Shown here: piece by piece, positions 5,577 through 6,231 of the stretch | Numbering within the stretch: position 1 is the stretch's first letter | Layout of the letters: every line of letters starts with the position of its first letter | Origin: an uncultured Lachnospiraceae bacterium | Lineage (GTDB): Bacteria > Bacillota > Clostridia > Lachnospirales > Lachnospiraceae | Reading direction: 5' to 3' | Length of the DNA: 6,231 nucleotides | Assembly (NCBI GenBank): GCA_947175305.1 | Contig: CAMWMO010000112.1 | Coordinates: 1-6,231 of the forward strand | Position numbers and translations under genes: made by a program | The notes under the pieces: generated by a model | What the model was told of the DNA's origin: nothing | The model's input: only the letters and a program-made list of their open reading frames with translations | Databases searched by the model: none

Positions 5577-6231
5577 TTAGTACTTCGCTACATTTACCTT
5601 TACGCCGGGGCCCATAGTGGTTGCCAGCGTGATGCTGCGCAGGTACTGTCCCTTCAGCGCTGAAGGCTTTGCCTTTACAATAGCTTCCATCAGAGCGTCG
5701 AAGTTTTCCTGCAGCTTGCTCTCCTCAAAGGAAGTCTTTCCTACAGGCACATGGATAATGTTCGCCTTATCCAGTCTGTACTCGATCTTACCGGCTTTTA
5801 TATCGCTGATAGCCTTAGCCACATCCATGGTAACTGTACCAGCCTTAGGGTTGGGCATCAGGCCTTTCGGACCAAGCACCTTACCCAGACGACCTACCAC
5901 ACCCATCATATCAGGTGTTGCTACTACTACGTCAAAGTCAAGCCAACCGTCATTCTGGATCTTGGGGATCAGCTCCTCGCCGCCTACATGGTCGGCACCC
6001 GCTGCCTCAGCCTCATTAACCTTGTCGCCCTTGGCGAATACTAACACGCGCACCGTCTTACCGGTTCCGTTGGGCAGTACCACCGCGCCACGGATCTGCT
6101 GCTCTGCATGACGGCCGTCACATCCGGTTCTGATATGAACCTCCACAGTCTCGTCAAATTTTGCTGTTGCTGTCTTTTTCACTAAGGCGATCGCCTCGGC
6201 TGTATCATACTGAACCGTACGATCTACCAGC
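5577..6231 (-). CDS. rplA: 50S ribosomal protein L1 (5' end outside window)
   Basis: L1 binds 23S rRNA at the mobile L1 stalk, which moves deacylated tRNA out of the E site, and in known systems represses its own rplKA mRNA. The visible frame is open to the window edge and encodes 217 residues from [20 protein letters not shown] to VNVAKY. Comparison with the B. subtilis protein from memory suggests about 13 N-terminal residues are missing. The GTG at 6182 is an internal valine codon, not the start. Conserved L1 segments are present: [52 protein letters not shown] and the C-terminal [10 protein letters not shown]. rplK is expected upstream, outside the window. The stop is followed by a strong terminator. 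Confidence 0.98.
   Translation of the reverse strand, partial: LVDRTVQYDTAEAIALVKKTATAKFDETVEVHIRTGCDGRHAEQQIRGAVVLPNGTGKTVRVLVFAKGDKVNEAEAAGADHVGGEELIPKIQNDGWLDFDVVVATPDMMGVVGRLGKVLGPKGLMPNPKAGTVTMDVAKAISDIKAGKIEYRLDKANIIHVPVGKTSFEESKLQENFDALMEAIVKAKPSALKGQYLRSITLATTMGPGVKVNVAKY

Noticed and set aside
4456..5580. A 374-codon open frame on the plus strand opposite the CapA-family gene
   Set aside because: It is the antisense shadow of a gene with clear CapA motifs. Its product is rich in Arg, His and Leu without domain features, and no promoter or ribosome binding site supports it.

Overview
The window is a piece of a Gram-positive chromosome, most likely from a gut-type member of the Lachnospiraceae (Clostridia). 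The basis is the sequence of the RpoB amino terminus, L1, L10 and L7/L12, the strong AAGGAGGT-type ribosome binding sites, an L10 leader with a terminator hairpin of the Firmicutes kind, and an intermediate GC content. Every gene I can support lies on the minus strand, so transcription runs from high to low coordinates. The long plus-strand reading frames are shadows.

In order of transcription: the 3' part of rplA (ribosomal protein L1, 6231-5577, start outside the window) ends at a strong intrinsic terminator. Next is a membrane-anchored CapA-family protein (5499-4189). Its extended -10 promoter lies so close to the ATG that the mRNA is predicted to be leaderless. It has its own terminator. 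Then comes an uncharacterised 468-residue hydrophilic protein (4062-2656). Its stop codon is followed at once by a 158-bp structured inverted-repeat element (2496-2653). Beyond that is a strong promoter (2457-2486), the L10 autoregulatory leader with its attenuator, rplJ (2284-1688) and rplL (1649-1269). A hairpin plus U-rich tract follows, then a second near-consensus promoter, then the start of rpoB (1056 to the window edge; 352 codons present).

The backbone is therefore the classic rplK-rplA-rplJ-rplL-rpoB ribosome/RNA polymerase cluster, but split between rplA and rplJ by about 3.1 kb carrying two genes unrelated to translation. Each inserted gene has its own start and end signals. The downstream ribosomal operon also has its own promoter, so the split need not disturb ribosomal gene expression.

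Control of the core genes can be read from the sequence. L10 (probably with L7/L12) is expected to bind the leader and favour termination before rplJ. The rplL-rpoB gap holds both a partial terminator and a dedicated rpoB promoter, so polymerase and ribosomal protein output can be set separately. I see no complete new multi-gene system. The least explained items are the 158-bp multi-hairpin element, the 468-residue protein and the leaderless capA arrangement.
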